A stretch of DNA of 64,000 nt from Paenibacillus sp. AN1007 (lineage in GTDB: Bacteria > Bacillota > Bacilli > Paenibacillales > Paenibacillaceae), in NCBI RefSeq assembly GCF_040702995.1, contig NZ_CP159992.1, positions 2,319,501-2,383,500 on the forward strand. The letters run 5' to 3'. How positions within the stretch are numbered: position 1 is the first letter of the stretch; each line of letters starts with the position of its first letter. The position numbers and the translations under genes were made by a program. Below the pieces are notes generated by a model. The model had not been told where the DNA came from. It saw only the letters and a list, made by a program, of their open reading frames with translations, and searched no databases. Below, in pieces: positions 38,774 to 47,326 of the stretch.

Positions 38774-39595
38774 ATGTCGAATATATCAAATGAATATTTC
38801 ACAACCAGTGAACTAGCTAAAACTTGCGGAGTGACTAAACACACCCTTTTTCATTACGATGATATTGGACTGTTAAAACCTGAATTTGTCAATTCCAAAG
38901 GTTACCGTTATTATTCCGTTCAACAATGTCTTGTACTTGATTTGATTATTGTGCTCAAAAAAGCCGGGAGTTCACTAGAGGAAATCAAGGTGTTTCTCCA
39001 GAAGCAAAATACTCCTCTATTAATAAATATGTTAAAAGAAAAACAGGTGGATTTGGAAAGAGAACAACGTAGGATAGCTCAAATGCAAAATATTCTGACT
39101 AGTGCCATCAAGATGACAGAGGAAGCAGCAGTAGAATTACGAAACTCACCAAAGATTCTGGAATGTTTAGAGGAATATTTTATAACTACCCAACTGGATG
39201 CAGGTGATGGTGATAAGGAATTTGCCAAAAAATTAACCGAACATCGGGACTATTGTGAAAAACGCTATATCGATCATGAATTTCCGATTTGGACGATTAT
39301 AAGTAAAGACCGATTTGAATCTAGGGACTATTATCCTGAATACATAGCTAACCAAATAAAGGCCCCCATTTCTGAAGAAAAGCTGTTTATTAAACCTGCA
39401 GGTTTATATGCAGTTATAGATCACAAAGGCTCATACGATAGCATGTCACAAACATATTCCGTTATTAAAAAGTACATTGCACGTAAAGGAATGAAAGTAA
39501 TCGGAGATGTGTATGCATTGGACCAGCTCACCTATTGGGCAGAAAAGAATCCAGACGACTATAAAATACGGATATTTGTTCAGGTATCACATTGA
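38774..39595 (+). CDS. MerR-family regulator with GyrI-like drug-binding domain (BltR/BmrR type)
   Basis: 273 residues from ATG 38774, with GGAGG at 38761-38765; an earlier ATG at 38759 overlaps the RBS. The N-terminal winged helix reads YFTTSELAKTCGVTKHTLFH with YDDIGLL, a coiled coil follows (about residues 80-125), and the C-terminal part (FIKPAGLYAVIDHKGSYDSM) resembles GyrI-like ligand domains. It should bind the palindrome in the shared intergenic region and activate the divergent efflux pump on drug binding. Confidence 0.92.
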   Translation: MSNISNEYFTTSELAKTCGVTKHTLFHYDDIGLLKPEFVNSKGYRYYSVQQCLVLDLIIVLKKAGSSLEEIKVFLQKQNTPLLINMLKEKQVDLEREQRRIAQMQNILTSAIKMTEEAAVELRNSPKILECLEEYFITTQLDAGDGDKEFAKKLTEHRDYCEKRYIDHEFPIWTIISKDRFESRDYYPEYIANQIKAPISEEKLFIKPAGLYAVIDHKGSYDSMSQTYSVIKKYIARKGMKVIGDVYALDQLTYWAEKNPDDYKIRIFVQVSH

Positions 39596-39627
39596 TTTCT
39601 CTTTCATTTGAAAGCCAGATTAAAAAA

Positions 39628-39660
39628 TAAAATCCCCCTTCGTTTCTAACGGGAGGATTT
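39628..39660. terminator. Probable terminator after the MerR gene
   Basis: AAATCCCCC and GGGAGGATTT form an imperfect hairpin 33 bases after the stop. It is T-rich on both sides. Confidence 0.45.
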
Positions 39661-39839
39661 CGAGTTTAGGTTCCTGCATAAGGCTGCTTATCGGGGAATT
39701 ATTTTGTATTGCATATCTTTCTTGATTGTTCATGGATCAATCTCAGTCCTTCAGCCCCTCCCTGTTTTGTTGTATTTACAACAAAAAAATTATGATTTAT
39801 AATCATTCTAAAAGTATGTTTAATTTGTTTTTAATGACA

Positions 39840-40050
39840 AAATGAATTTCTGAAAGGATTATAAGAAATGAAATCCAAAAAAATAGACTCCATTGAGGAG
39901 CTCAACATCGCTTTTCAAATAAGAGAAGAAGTGTAATGCTTTCTCTGTACATTCAACAAGCTCATTTCCAATGCCTGTTCTCTGATATTATGTTCTGCTC
40001 ATTCGTTTAGCAAAAACAGCCGATCCATTGATCGACAAATATTTTGCATG
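39840..40050. other. Short degraded coding traces
   Basis: Plus strand 39868-39936 has ATG with GAAAGGA upstream and encodes MKSKKIDSIEELNIAFQIRE plus two residues. On the minus strand near 39920-40000 the frame reads YQRTGIGNELVECTEKAL, which resembles a GNAT acetyl-CoA loop. Neither is intact. The rest of 39661-40136 shows no gene. Confidence 0.2.
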
Positions 40051-40136
40051 AGATGGGAGATCATAAAAGTGGAAGACAGCCATAAAGGGAGCGTTATCAG
40101 CAATAAGTAAAGAAATCAAAAATGGGGGGTATTTTG

Positions 40137-40316
40137 TTGAACAAACAAAGAGCAATTGAAATTTCGGAATCGACCATTATGAAAAATGTAACTTATCAGG
40201 ATGCACCGATCTTTATCCAGCATGTTAATGAGGATGAAACTGCCCGAATCTATCCGATCGGAAACTCGGAGCAGGAAATGACAGTACCTTTGTCCAGTTT
40301 AACTGAGCATCCCTAG
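40137..40316 (+). CDS. sspH: H-type small acid-soluble spore protein
   Basis: A 59-residue protein from the TTG at 40137 (LNKQRAIEISES as MNKQRA...), preceded by a G-rich RBS at 40123-40128. The ATG at 40122 overlaps that RBS. The sequence VTYQDAPIFIQHVNEDETAR then IYPIGNSEQEMTVPLSSLTE matches the SspH family in length and layout. SspH is made in the forespore. Its presence shows the host is a sporeformer. A strong hairpin terminator follows. Confidence 0.93.
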   Translation: MNKQRAIEISESTIMKNVTYQDAPIFIQHVNEDETARIYPIGNSEQEMTVPLSSLTEHP

Positions 40317-40358
40317 TTTGTAAGCTCACTTCATTACAGTCCTGGTTCATGTGTTAAT

Positions 40359-40401
40359 AAATCAAACGCCGTATCTCGACACGAGATACGGCGTTTGATT
40401 T
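40359..40401. terminator. Perfect 20-bp-stem bidirectional terminator
   Basis: AAATCAAACGCCGTATCTCG (40359-40378), loop ACA, and its exact complement (40382-40401) lie 43 bases after sspH. Confidence 0.85.
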
Positions 40402-40520
40402 ATAGTGGGAAGATTACCAGAATTTTGTGGCTGAACCTGTGCAGGAGCTTAACCATTTTGCACCGGATTCGTTGTTTCCTATGCTGCTGTTATTTTCATT
40501 AAAGACCCTTAAATTCGCTT

Positions 40521-40697
40521 AATTTAGCATATTGAGGGGTATTGGTTGATCACATAATTCAGCTGCAGGGAATATAATCTTGTCCATTACGGCAATCGGT
40601 ACAGGTTCTTGTCCTTGACTCGGAAAACGAACTTGCATCGATAACATAAAAGAGCCGCTAAAATAGCGATTCAATGGGATCATGTACCCCGACACTA
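40521..40697 (+). repeat. Dispersed intergenic element, copy R4 (diverged)
   Basis: It keeps GGTTCTTGTCC, loop TTGACTC, a degraded right arm, AGAGCCGCTAAAATAGCGAT (second hairpin CGCTA/TAGCG) and TCAATGGGATCATG. It ends 13 bases from the stop of the glycosidase-like gene. Confidence 0.75.
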
Positions 40698-40709
40698 TAA
40701 CTCGTATCA

Positions 40710-42701
40710 TTAATCAAGTTTTACTCCTGATTGTGTGTATTCCCAATAATCACCCGCTAATCCTTCGATGATTGAGCTGCTTGCCCAAGGCATCAGACAG
40801 AACCAGGTACTGGCGGGAGTGCCATCTGCATATTTTTCGGTGACAAGTCCTTCAGAATGGCAGAAACGTTCTGACATCCATCCTTTTTTTCCAAAGCCGA
40901 ATTCCTGATCATAGCGATTATAAGTCTGACATCCCCAGTTTATCGTGTCCATCATACGCTGAAAAATATAATGATCCTCCCGCTGCTGTAGATAGTAGAA
41001 CAGCTCGTCTACGAGGTTACTAGACATAGGGTGAATATGTGGATTAGCTACTGAAGTGACACTTCCACCGGAACTTGACCAATTCAATGTACTGAGCGGT
41101 GGAACCTTTACCGGCGAATTGTAACAAAATTTAAAACTGAACTCATAAGAGATTGCGTCTCTCATATGATCGAGGAAAAGTTCCTCACCAGTCAATGCAT
41201 GTAAATAACGAACCGCTTTTATATAAGCCAAAATACCCTCCGAATCAACCGATTTATCCGCATCCAGAGGAGCGCCGTAGCATTCCATATGTTTGACGTA
41301 CGTATCATAATAATGGGCTTCACTTAGTCTAAGTTCCTTTATAGACGATGAATCCTTGGTTAACCATTTATAGTAAGCCATAGCAGCGAGACACCAGACA
41401 CCGCTGAACGCATCATATTCGAGGCCAGCACCTGTTCTCTCTGACAAGATGATCGGATACTCTTTATCTGTATTTTTAGTACGTTCCATACGATCAAGTA
41501 CCTGCTTGACGTATATAAGCCAATCATCGTGCTTATGATTGCGAATTCGAAGCTCATAATCATAGCACTTCAGGATATAGAACATGGCCTGAGCTGCTAG
41601 GTATGCAGAATGTCCTGGGGTCCGCATTCCATCGAACCACCAACCCTTTATATGCCATGTACCATCCTGATACGCATCATATGGTAGACCAGATTCAGGA
41701 TTCATTGCATTTTCGATAATATTTGTAATACAAGACAGCGCCTGCTGCCGCATGGGTTCGTCATTTAACCGTAGAGCAGCCATAAGCATTGGTGCAGCTA
41801 TGGCCATACCATTCGTCCAACTGATTGAGATAATTTTATTGTACCGGTAGCCTCCAGTTTCAGCATCCTCATATACAAAGGTGGAGTAATGTCGATCCTC
41901 TGGCAGCCAAGCGTATTCGTAAATGGCTTTGGATAAATCGAATACGGTTGTACGAATATCACTACCTTTTCTCGGATGCTCATGATACCGATCATAAATC
42001 GCTTCGAGTACTGAATTAATGCCAAGCTCTGATGTTGACTCGTAACTATACAGGTCTAATGTGAACTCAACTGTCTCTCCGGCAGCCAGTTCGAAGCAAT
42101 TTTCTGCAAGGTCAGCACGTTCATGTACAAGCCTTGATTTGATAAATAATAATGGCGCATTCTCATACCCCAATGTGTATCCAACGGTACCTTTTTCAAT
42201 GGAACAAGTAAATCCCCCGTATTGATAAAACTCTCCCTTCAAGCCGGGTTGCCACTGTTTCTTGTCTTTACCACTGCTGATCCAGTAAGGACTTGCACAA
42301 ATGCCATACACATGACCCTCATCATAGACCAGTGCTGCCGGATGTGACAGCCGATCACTTCGAACCATCCACCATGGCGACGAAGGGCGAGACGGATTGC
42401 CTTCCCTTAATCTCGGAAACTCATTCGGAACATTTTGCGGTGCTTCTCCACGGTTGCGACCGTACATAAATGCAGGCAGAAAAAAATGTGGATTTTGCTT
42501 CTTAAACGGTAATTCTACATGAATGACCCCGGACCATGCGATTTCTCCGTAGTTGTGAATCCTTATCCCAGCACACCAAGGATCCTTTGCGTTACCTAAC
42601 CCTTCTTTTAGATCCACTTCGGCTTCCAGACGATTGTCTGTCAAAGATGTATAGTCCGTACTTATCTGTGTTCTGCTTCGTGCAGTAAAAATTAGTTCCA
42701 T
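40710..42701 (-). CDS. Putative six-hairpin (alpha/alpha-toroid) glycosidase, family not identified
   Basis: A 663-residue soluble protein without a signal peptide. The start is ATG 42701, with GGAGGAG just before it; TTG 42713 is upstream in frame. The N-terminal 230 residues look beta-rich. The remainder has repeated helix pairs with W-rich motifs (GTWHIKGWWFDGMRTPGHSA, GLEYDAFSGVWCLAAMAYYK, WGCQTYNRYDQEFGFGKKGW), typical of six-hairpin carbohydrate-active enzymes. I do not recognise the exact family. A near-perfect cre site precedes it and an AraC-type sugar regulator is divergent, which supports a role in plant polysaccharide use. Confidence 0.7.
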   Translation of the reverse strand: MELIFTARSRTQISTDYTSLTDNRLEAEVDLKEGLGNAKDPWCAGIRIHNYGEIAWSGVIHVELPFKKQNPHFFLPAFMYGRNRGEAPQNVPNEFPRLREGNPSRPSSPWWMVRSDRLSHPAALVYDEGHVYGICASPYWISSGKDKKQWQPGLKGEFYQYGGFTCSIEKGTVGYTLGYENAPLLFIKSRLVHERADLAENCFELAAGETVEFTLDLYSYESTSELGINSVLEAIYDRYHEHPRKGSDIRTTVFDLSKAIYEYAWLPEDRHYSTFVYEDAETGGYRYNKIISISWTNGMAIAAPMLMAALRLNDEPMRQQALSCITNIIENAMNPESGLPYDAYQDGTWHIKGWWFDGMRTPGHSAYLAAQAMFYILKCYDYELRIRNHKHDDWLIYVKQVLDRMERTKNTDKEYPIILSERTGAGLEYDAFSGVWCLAAMAYYKWLTKDSSSIKELRLSEAHYYDTYVKHMECYGAPLDADKSVDSEGILAYIKAVRYLHALTGEELFLDHMRDAISYEFSFKFCYNSPVKVPPLSTLNWSSSGGSVTSVANPHIHPMSSNLVDELFYYLQQREDHYIFQRMMDTINWGCQTYNRYDQEFGFGKKGWMSERFCHSEGLVTEKYADGTPASTWFCLMPWASSSIIEGLAGDYWEYTQSGVKLD

Positions 42702-42732
42702 AATCTCCTCCAATCAAGTGTCCACACATATC

Positions 42733-42746
42733 TGATAGCGCTTGCA
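42733..42746 (-). promoter_or_regulatory. cre (CcpA) site
   Basis: The minus strand TGCAAGCGCTATCA matches 13 of 14 consensus positions by hand count, 32 bases before the glycosidase start. Expect catabolite repression. Confidence 0.7.
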
Positions 42747-42857
42747 TTTTTTGATCCATCATGCTAGGATAATAACATTTTATAGGTTTAGATTTGCAAT
42801 TTCATTGCACAAATCGCTATATTTATTGCGTGAAATAAAAGGAGATGTTTGATTGGT

Positions 42858-43721
42858 ATGAATGAATCTTCCGAATACCTTTTTGATCCCATTCAAACTG
42901 AGATGATGTATCTTCATCGCGTAACTACTTACAACATGGGCACGTTCCTTCATCGTCATAATGCATATGAGCTGTATTTGTTTCTCCGCGGAAATGTAAA
43001 TTTTTACATCGAAAACCGTTGTTACCATCTACAATCTGGTGACTTAATCCTTCTTACCCCGGAGGAGATGCACCGTTCCTTTGCAATGGACAAAAACGAA
43101 TATGAGCGTATAACCATTAATCTAAAAAAATCATATTTGAACCGTTTGTCTACCTCGACGACCAACTTGTCAGCATGCTTTGATTTTCGTCCTAAGGGCA
43201 AGGGAAATATAATACATCTTGATTCTGATCAACTGCAACAGGTATTACAATTAACTGGAGAGCTTGAGCAGATTCTGAAGTCAAATGAATACGGAGCAGA
43301 TATTCAAGCCAATGTACGGATTACTCAATTGCTGCTGGTGGTAAATCTCGCGTTTCAGAATACAAGCTTTGTTCCTACAGATATAATGCCCAAACTAGTC
43401 CGAAATACGATGGATTATATTGAAGCCAACCTTGCGGGGGAGCTGACACTTAAACATTTATCGGAAGCTTTATGTATGAGCACTACTTATATCAGTCGGC
43501 ACTTTAAAGAACATACAGGACTTACTATTCGAGCATATGTTCACAGTCGCCGTATAGAGCTGTCTAAATATTATCTATCCGAGGGCATGAGTATTACAGA
43601 GGCATGTTATCAATCGGGCTTTAGAGATTATGCGAATTTCATTCGAAGTTTCACTAAGCTGGTTGGGATTTCTCCAGGGAGATTCACTAAGAATTTAATA
43701 AAAAAAAATAATGATATTTAA
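42858..43721 (+). CDS. AraC-family regulator with cupin sensor domain
   Basis: 287 residues from ATG 42858. A TTG at 42849 is in frame but only four bases from GGAG, so the start is uncertain. The N-terminal cupin (HRHNAYELYLFLRGNVNFYI, LQSGDLILLTPEEMHRSF) senses the ligand. The C-terminal double helix-turn-helix (LSEALCMSTTYISRHFKEHT, ITEACYQSGFRDYANFIRSF) binds DNA. It is divergent from the glycosidase-like gene and is its likely activator. Confidence 0.9.
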   Translation: MNESSEYLFDPIQTEMMYLHRVTTYNMGTFLHRHNAYELYLFLRGNVNFYIENRCYHLQSGDLILLTPEEMHRSFAMDKNEYERITINLKKSYLNRLSTSTTNLSACFDFRPKGKGNIIHLDSDQLQQVLQLTGELEQILKSNEYGADIQANVRITQLLLVVNLAFQNTSFVPTDIMPKLVRNTMDYIEANLAGELTLKHLSEALCMSTTYISRHFKEHTGLTIRAYVHSRRIELSKYYLSEGMSITEACYQSGFRDYANFIRSFTKLVGISPGRFTKNLIKKNNDI

Positions 43722-43778
43722 TGAGGCTTTAAGCAGCATTGTATTCACTATTTTGATATACATCTAATCCGCACTGTG

Positions 43779-43879
43779 ACTAATTTTTTGTCCTTGGCTC
43801 GGGACACGCGGTACAATAAAAAAGACGCTAATATAGCGACTTTTAATGGGAATATGTCCTTGTCCCTTGACAATAATCC
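43779..43879 (+). repeat. Dispersed intergenic element, copy R5 (partial)
   Basis: TTTTTTGTCC, loop TTGGCTC, GGGACACG, then AAAAAAGACGCTAATATAGC (hairpin CGCTA/TAGCG), TTTAATGG and TGTCCTTGTCCC. It lies 40 bases downstream of the YkyA-like gene (minus strand). Confidence 0.78.
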
Positions 43880-43918
43880 GTAAACTCCTAAGTTCCTTGT
43901 ATTTTAACTCACAATGGT

Positions 43919-44575
43919 TCAGCCTTCTCTGCTTAGTTGGATCAGCTGTTCTTGTGAACTGTTAAAGTCCTGGGTCAGTGAGTTGAACTTTTCTTGAATT
44001 TCAGTCAATTTGTCATAAAGAACATTTCGTTTTTGAATAGCAAGTTTAATTTCTTTAAGATCCGTTTTAGCACGCTCTCTCATGGATCCGTATACTTGCT
44101 CTTCAGCATCCAAACCTAGTCCGTAAGCTTCAATAAACATCTGAAGTGTTTGGTTTCTTGACTCATATTGTTCGAGAGCTTTGCCCGCGAGAGAAAGTGT
44201 TTCTTCTTTTTCAAACGAATGTTTTAACAGTGATTGTTGAAGTGATTTCGCTTGTTCATCTGCCTTCAGACTAGCTTTTTCTATTTGTTCAAGAATAGTT
44301 CTTCGCGCTTGAATATGAGCTGCTGCCTGATCGAGGAACCCAGTAACGTTACTGTTTTTCTCTTTCCCTTGACTCAGAATAACATTGTATAATTTCATAT
44401 CTTCTTGTTCATGATTTGCAAGGGACTCCAGACCTTTGTCGGTGGCCTGACTATTTTGAGCTAGTTTGTTAATCTGATTGACCGCAGGCTCCTGAGGCTC
44501 TCCACATCCGTTAAGTAGGAGGAGTAATACGATAATGAGAACAGCATGTGTCCGTTTTTTACTTATATTGTTCAC
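43919..44575 (-). CDS. YkyA-like putative cell-wall-binding lipoprotein
   Basis: A 218-residue protein with a lipoprotein signal (AVLIIVLLLLLNGC, lipobox LNGC), so it is anchored on the outer face of the membrane. The mature part is almost wholly helical with coiled-coil heptads (LEQIEKASLKADEQAKSLQQ, DKLTEIQEKFNSLTQDF). This matches the YkyA/putative cell-wall-binding lipoprotein layout of Bacilli. It follows the deacetylase gene by 39 bases, so both are likely one envelope operon. Confidence 0.8.
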   Translation of the reverse strand: MNNISKKRTHAVLIIVLLLLLNGCGEPQEPAVNQINKLAQNSQATDKGLESLANHEQEDMKLYNVILSQGKEKNSNVTGFLDQAAAHIQARRTILEQIEKASLKADEQAKSLQQSLLKHSFEKEETLSLAGKALEQYESRNQTLQMFIEAYGLGLDAEEQVYGSMRERAKTDLKEIKLAIQKRNVLYDKLTEIQEKFNSLTQDFNSSQEQLIQLSREG

Positions 44576-44614
44576 GGGTTTTCCCTCTTTTACTGTTAAT
44601 TTATCTAAGTTGAA

Positions 44615-45541
44615 CTACAAGCGAGGATCGTGGCTGAAATTAACGACCACATGCTCATTCGGATTGTAAACCTCAAACTCATAGCCTTTTGCTTTCAGCA
44701 GCTTTAAAATTTGTGGCAGAGCTTCTACAGTTTGTTTCCGTTCATGCATCAGAATCACTTCTATATCTCGGTGTACGCCTCTTTGTATCCGGGATATAAT
44801 TTTATTGGGCTGGCCGGGAAGGTTCCAGTCAAGTGAGTCCGTAGTCCAATCCCACATTTTAAATCCTGCTGCCGCGATATCCCCTCTAAATGCCTCACCA
44901 ATCTGCGGGCTGCTTCCATAAGGTGCGCGTATCAGATGTGGTGTATATCCAATCAATGCCTCGACCTTATACTGTACTTCTTTAAACTCATTCAAAAAGT
45001 TGTCAGTGCTTCCGCTCTTATATAACTTTTTATAACTATGTGTCATACTATGCAGCCCGGGATAATTGCCTTCTTTCACCAAACGCTTCACCGCTTCCGG
45101 GTAGTGATCCAGATTCTCTCCAACCATAAAAAAAGTAGCTTTAGCATCATACTGGTTCATAATGTCCAGCAACTGCCCCGTGTATTTGCTAGGGCCGTCA
45201 TCAAAGGTAATATATGCCACTTTCCTCACTTGGCCGAAAAATCTCGTTGGTTGTTCTTTTACGTTTGGCAATTCCTGAATGAGCCCTAATTGAGCAGGCT
45301 GTTTAATAACAGAAATGGGTGGAGGTGCAACCATCGTTTTTATCCAATGTGCCATACCGCTGAATGAGTATGTAATCCCCATAACAAGGAGAATCAAACT
45401 CATAAGTACCAAACTGAACTTTCCATAACGAATTTTTTTTCTTCGTTTGCGAATTCCACTTCCGTAAACTTTTGTTGATTCATGATGTAATTTCAAAAAC
45501 CGTTCACGTCCTATCATCTTGTTATTTATGCTAACGATCAA
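44615..45541 (-). CDS. Membrane-anchored polysaccharide deacetylase (NodB domain)
   Basis: 308 residues with one N-terminal membrane helix (FSLVLMSLILLVMGITYSFS) and an extracellular NodB domain. Motif 1 is ITFDDGPS (base and metal Asp), motif 2 HSMTHSY (metal His pair), motif 3 RAPYGSS, motif 4 DWTTDSLDW, motif 5 ILMHE. It probably N-deacetylates peptidoglycan (YheN/PgdA type), a lysozyme-resistance modification. The start may be TTG 45541 or ATG 45517; neither has a clear RBS. It is near an RsiV-like sigma system, which in B. subtilis responds to lysozyme. Confidence 0.87.
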   Translation of the reverse strand: MIVSINNKMIGRERFLKLHHESTKVYGSGIRKRRKKIRYGKFSLVLMSLILLVMGITYSFSGMAHWIKTMVAPPPISVIKQPAQLGLIQELPNVKEQPTRFFGQVRKVAYITFDDGPSKYTGQLLDIMNQYDAKATFFMVGENLDHYPEAVKRLVKEGNYPGLHSMTHSYKKLYKSGSTDNFLNEFKEVQYKVEALIGYTPHLIRAPYGSSPQIGEAFRGDIAAAGFKMWDWTTDSLDWNLPGQPNKIISRIQRGVHRDIEVILMHERKQTVEALPQILKLLKAKGYEFEVYNPNEHVVVNFSHDPRL

Positions 45542-45579
45542 TCTTTAAACTTGTTCTTACATAAGATTAATAAAACTTT

Positions 45580-45945
45580 GCCGGGAGGCGATCGTTCTGT
45601 CCACCATCTCATTTAATTCGTCGGGAATAGGAATGGAATCATACTCCTGCTTTATCCTATTCAGCTTGTTATGCATTATCGTTTCTCCTCTCTTGGTCTT
45701 CCTCGTTCATGTTCACACGAAGCTTCTGTGGTCCTTATAGAGCCTTGGTTTCACGGTACTGAGATTCTCGCGGCCGACTCTCATCTAATCAGACATTCCT
45801 TTGGGTCCGCGCGGGTAACCATCAATTGCAATAGCCTCACGTAAGCAAGACGGGGGAGTTGTTTGAAAAGTTTGATCTTGCATAAAGAATTTTTTTCAAT
45901 GTGATCTTATCTGTGATTTGGCGGTCCATTCAGCCGCGCAACAGG
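45580..45945 (-). pseudogene. Deleted duplicate of the ECF sigma/anti-sigma start region
   Basis: 45580-45768 is a close copy of 48114-48307 (start of the anti-sigma gene and end of the sigma gene). 45769-45940 is a close copy of 48709-48880 (first codons and upstream region of the sigma gene). About 400 bases of sigma coding sequence are missing at the junction. Base changes are scattered. This is the relic of a second sigma/anti-sigma unit in tandem with the intact one. Confidence 0.85.
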
Positions 45946-45984
45946 AAAAAAGACCGCTGGCGCAAATGATTGCGGGCGGCCTTT
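45946..45984 (-). terminator. Terminator of the sigma/anti-sigma operon
   Basis: Minus strand: AAGGCCGCCCGCAA, loop, TTGCGCCAGCGGTCTTTTTT, with a T run. It lies about 50 bases past the last gene. Confidence 0.75.
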
Positions 45985-46032
45985 TGCTGTAATCGAATAT
46001 GAGGGCGTGCAAAAAGGAAGAAAGCGCGTTTT

Positions 46033-47151
46033 TTAATTTCCTGCGTTGGAGATCGTGATCTGACCTTGCTTGTCTTGGATGGCCTTCAAATTCAGAATTT
46101 CGGACAGGAACTCAAGCGGCACATACACGTATCCATTTTTCATTTCCGGTGCCGCACCGAGCTTGCGGGGAGCTTTTTTTCCAAGAAAATAGCTGTCCTT
46201 GTTCAAGCTGATGGAGCTCCAGAGGGCTCCTTTGGAAATGTCGGCGGTTTTACGTTTGCCATTCCATGTAACGTCGAAATTCAGCTGGCGCAGCACGCTG
46301 GCTAAAGGCACCATTAGCTTGCCGTCTTTGCCGATGTAATGCTGGCTGGAAAGAATGATCGATTGGACTGCTCCGTGTACGTCTTTCTGGTCCGGGATCT
46401 TCACGGCAAATTCCGGCGTGCCGGTCGATCCTGGAGCGATGCTGTATTTTTGGAACACGATGGATGCATAGCCGTCCTTCACGTAAAAGCTCTGCTCGGG
46501 ATCTACACTCTGAAACCCGTTCTCTCCTTTGTAATAGAGCTCTTGGTCTGCAGCGATTGCGGAGTTAATATGCGCATCCAGAATGGATGCGTACTTATTG
46601 CCGAACAGGTCTTCAAGCTTTACGCGCTTTGCCTCCGTTTCATTCGTGAAATTGTATGTGTCGACATGTGCCTCCGGATTGTTCATGCCGGTCCCCTCCG
46701 TGGTGATTTTAAGGGAGACCAGGCCGTTGTCCGAGCCGTTCGAGGTCAGCTCATATTGGATCAACAGCTGGTAGGGATGCATGGTATAGCCATTCTTTTT
46801 GGCCAAGGTGGCTGCTTCGGCGGTGGCCTCTTCCCATTTTGCAAGATCCTTGGAGGCATGGGTTTCAATGATATTATTCAGCTCATCTTGATATTCGGTA
46901 TCTGCGAGCCCTTGGAATACGGGAATGGTGATATCTGCCTTCAGCCATTTCTGAGATGATTGGAGTTTCTTGCTTGTCACCATCTTCGTGGAAAGCACGG
47001 GAGCCATGTTCTGTCCGCTTCCGGAAGCGGCCTGGACCTGTGCATGGAATTGTGCGGAAGAAAGCCCGGAAGCGGACACCATCAGAATGCCTGCCAATCC
47101 GGCCGCGGCTATGGTTTTAGTCCATTTTGTTGTATACTGTGTCGTTTTCAT
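46033..47151 (-). CDS. Secreted DUF3298-like protein with copper-amine-oxidase-N-like domain
   Basis: A 372-residue exported protein. The signal peptide covers residues 1-42 (TIAAAGLAGILMVSASGLSS ... VQAA). The middle (about 55-265) resembles the extracellular RsiV/DUF3298 domain (ADITIPVFQGLADTEYQDEL, SFYVKDGYASIVFQKYSIAP). The end (about 275-370) is a copper-amine-oxidase N-terminal-like fold (LMVPLASVLRQLNFDVTWNG, VYVPLEFLSEILNLKAI), common on Paenibacillus surface proteins. It is the third gene after sigma and anti-sigma, so it is probably part of the same regulon. Because it shares the anti-sigma outer domain, it may act as a decoy or co-sensor of the same ligand; that is my inference. 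Confidence 0.8.
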   Translation of the reverse strand: MKTTQYTTKWTKTIAAAGLAGILMVSASGLSSAQFHAQVQAASGSGQNMAPVLSTKMVTSKKLQSSQKWLKADITIPVFQGLADTEYQDELNNIIETHASKDLAKWEEATAEAATLAKKNGYTMHPYQLLIQYELTSNGSDNGLVSLKITTEGTGMNNPEAHVDTYNFTNETEAKRVKLEDLFGNKYASILDAHINSAIAADQELYYKGENGFQSVDPEQSFYVKDGYASIVFQKYSIAPGSTGTPEFAVKIPDQKDVHGAVQSIILSSQHYIGKDGKLMVPLASVLRQLNFDVTWNGKRKTADISKGALWSSISLNKDSYFLGKKAPRKLGAAPEMKNGYVYVPLEFLSEILNLKAIQDKQGQITISNAGN

Positions 47152-47326
47152 TGTAATTACCTCCTGGTGATTATAAAAGATTTAGTCGTAAAGTTGTTGT
47201 TGCATTCGGACCATTACCGTCTCGCCAGAGGCGATTTCCCGATCTTACGTGGGGCTCGTTTGTTTAATTCCCGAAATGTAACCCGCACAGTTCGCTAAGG
47301 AGCGATTGTGCGGAGCAAAACGGCTC

